From NCBI GenBank assembly GCA_020431745.1, contig JAGQHR010000144.1, forward strand, positions 1 through 7,351: DNA of 7,351 bases, given 5' to 3'. Of the stretch, positions 7,001-7,351 are shown piece by piece. Made by a program: the position numbers and the translations under genes. A model generated the notes under the pieces. It worked only from the letters and a program-made list of their open reading frames with translations, was not told where the DNA came from and did not search any database. Source of the DNA: Candidatus Eiseniibacteriota bacterium (GTDB lineage Bacteria > Eisenbacteria > RBG-16-71-46 > CAIMUX01). Position 1 is the first letter of the stretch; each line of letters opens with the position of its first letter.

Positions 7001-7351
7001 CGATCAGCGGAGGACGTGATCGCGTTTCCCTCGATGTGGCCGCGGGAGATCTCGAGTTCCGGTCCTGGATCGGCGACGTGCGTCGCTACTACAATCTTCG
7101 CCAGCAGTACGCTCTCGCGCTACGGGTCCTGGGTGCGACCTCGGACGGGCGCGACCCGCAATACTTCCGCATCGGCGGGCCGTATACGTTGCGCGGCTAC
7201 GACTATGGGCAGTTCCGCGGAACCAAGCTGGCGATGGCCAATGTCGAGTTCCGGTTCCCGCTCATCGAGCAGCTCCGCCTTGGTTGGCCGCTGCCTCTGG
7301 CGCTGCAGGGAGTGCGGGGTGCGCTCTTCTTCGACGTCGGCGGCGCCTGGA
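4042..7351 (+). CDS. Exported metallopeptidase / PD40 propeller / Omp85-type barrel fusion protein (3' end outside window)
   Basis: The frame has no stop for 1103 codons and leaves the window. Residues 1-25 are a signal peptide (HKGLSR, a hydrophobic core, cleavage after ASA before QYFGQ). Residues about 26-285 resemble a peptidase-MA/gluzincin domain: HELVH at 139-143 gives two zinc ligands and the catalytic Glu140, and LWVMEGMAEY gives the likely third ligand, Glu171. Residues about 295-580 hold six TolB/PD40-type blades, with SADG, SPDG, SPDG, SPDG, FPDG and a degenerate ARSG turn near 305, 361, 406, 450, 504 and 556. About 590-810 is an acidic Ala/Asp/Ser/Glu-rich linker. From about 822 an Omp85/BamA-like barrel begins: LQFSDILGNQIIL, alternating strands, then IGGPYTLRGY with the loop-6 RGY at 1051-1053, NVEFRFP and LFFDVGGAW. 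Perhaps the last 60-80 residues are missing. The product should sit in the outer membrane with peptidase and propeller in the periplasm. No POTRA domain is seen. The peptidase portion contains no cysteine; I saw one, Cys368. Function unknown; export, assembly or quality control are guesses. Confidence 0.9.
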   Translation, partial: MHKGLSRALLALALFLPLVAGSASAQYFGQNKVQYEAHEWSIIKTEHFHVYFHEGERRVALDAARMAERAYTRLSTLLDHEIAEPVPIILSASHAEFQQSNVSSGLIGEGTGGFTEFLKRRVNMPVTGDYDEVDHVLTHELVHAFQIDLLTVGGSGLGGGVRWAPPLWVMEGMAEYLSLGEVDELTQQWLRDGALEGYLLPVTIMDRVADIRVYRFGQAIMAYFGASFGDEKIGVWFKKLAATRSLDRSFEEVAGVTFEKFSDNWVQAMRETYLPEIAEHDQPDEFAVALTHSEDELANSNLSPALSADGKHMVFFSDRSLYNDLYLASAIDGQVEGRLVKGERSPDFESLRYFRSTADWSPDGNQICFVALSQGKDAIYVQHVKDRKIERKLRFDLDGIVSPSFSPDGEWIVFAGTDDGSSNLYRVRVDGSEREQLTDDRYLVREPRYSPDGNRIVFVTDRGPGTDFDRLLFSKPVLATYEIATGDLRVLPGQAGRDISPHYFPDGRHLLFISDRTGIPNLFIRDLETAEDRQITDILTGISGIIPTSSAVSLARSGERLVFNAFRRGSFDIFAIKDPLSLWDTGRPWIAEEAAELATVYEDPTAEVWLELPDGTVITQPIVPEEEDVAGLESGPAGAGSRDALPVEAADRDADTPDSADAMPADAGADVAPARTGIWLDLAPPIDLAAVDSADGAPTAATVVDTMEAPAVDLLESQTWLASVETSGESGSADSAAGSGPAGSDSTDETPTSYTDAEIAARLDSLWARVQGVDGTGLDVQTPDSLRTPSRRAEEEVPELAVQEVFAENRDLPDPASFKVERYRPRFSADYVTANGFFADNVGLAAQSLLQFSDILGNQIILVGANVYGSLQDSDLFLGYTNLRRRTNWSVSAFQYRNDFYIFTAQETDDFVTQIYRGANLTLQRPFNRFRRAEFSFSGLAVSEDVYRGGFYNPDGDLVVAESGTRFYVEPGVALVHDNTLYGYTGPISGGRDRVSLDVAAGDLEFRSWIGDVRRYYNLRQQYALALRVLGATSDGRDPQYFRIGGPYTLRGYDYGQFRGTKLAMANVEFRFPLIEQLRLGWPLPLALQGVRGALFFDVGGAW

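Overview
This is a GC-rich stretch of bacterial chromosome in which every convincing gene lies on the + strand. In-frame codons strongly prefer G or C in the third position, and several starts are GTG behind good Shine-Dalgarno sequences. A secreted outer-membrane beta-barrel protein shows a Gram-negative (diderm) host. The combination of high GC, a peptidase/PD40-propeller/Omp85-barrel protein and a Hypr-like GGDEF enzyme fits environmental diderm lineages such as Candidatus Eisenbacteria, Gemmatimonadota or deltaproteobacteria-like groups. That placement is inference, not an identification.

Layout. Positions 1-243 hold the 3' end of trpF. Positions 284-1492 hold a complete, catalytically intact trpB, followed 6 bp later by a tRNA-Arg(CCG) gene (1499-1572) and a weak terminator-like hairpin. 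A small predicted two-helix membrane protein (1662-1925) comes next. Then come a soluble GGDEF protein with a GAF-like N-terminus (2023-3165), a polytopic SEC59/DGK1/VTE5-type CTP-dependent lipid kinase (3266-3925), and a very large exported protein (4042 to past the window end). The last reading frame stays open for 1103 codons and runs off the right edge. It encodes a signal peptide, a zinc metallopeptidase domain with HELVH, a six-bladed TolB/PD40-like propeller, a long acidic low-complexity linker and most of an Omp85/BamA-type barrel.

How the parts relate. The left end is tryptophan biosynthesis, with TrpF and TrpB in consecutive order; trpA does not follow trpB. The right half is envelope- and signalling-related: nucleotide second-messenger synthesis, isoprenoid or lipid phosphorylation, and an outer-membrane protein. 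The gaps of about 100 bp between those genes leave open whether they form one transcript or several.

The two most notable observations are as follows. First, the GGDEF protein has Ser224 where diguanylate cyclases have the guanine-contacting Asp (PleD Asp344). This is the substitution that marks Hypr GGDEF enzymes, which make 3',3'-cGAMP. Second, the exported protein joins an apparently active periplasmic metallopeptidase and a propeller to an Omp85-type barrel, with no recognisable POTRA domains.
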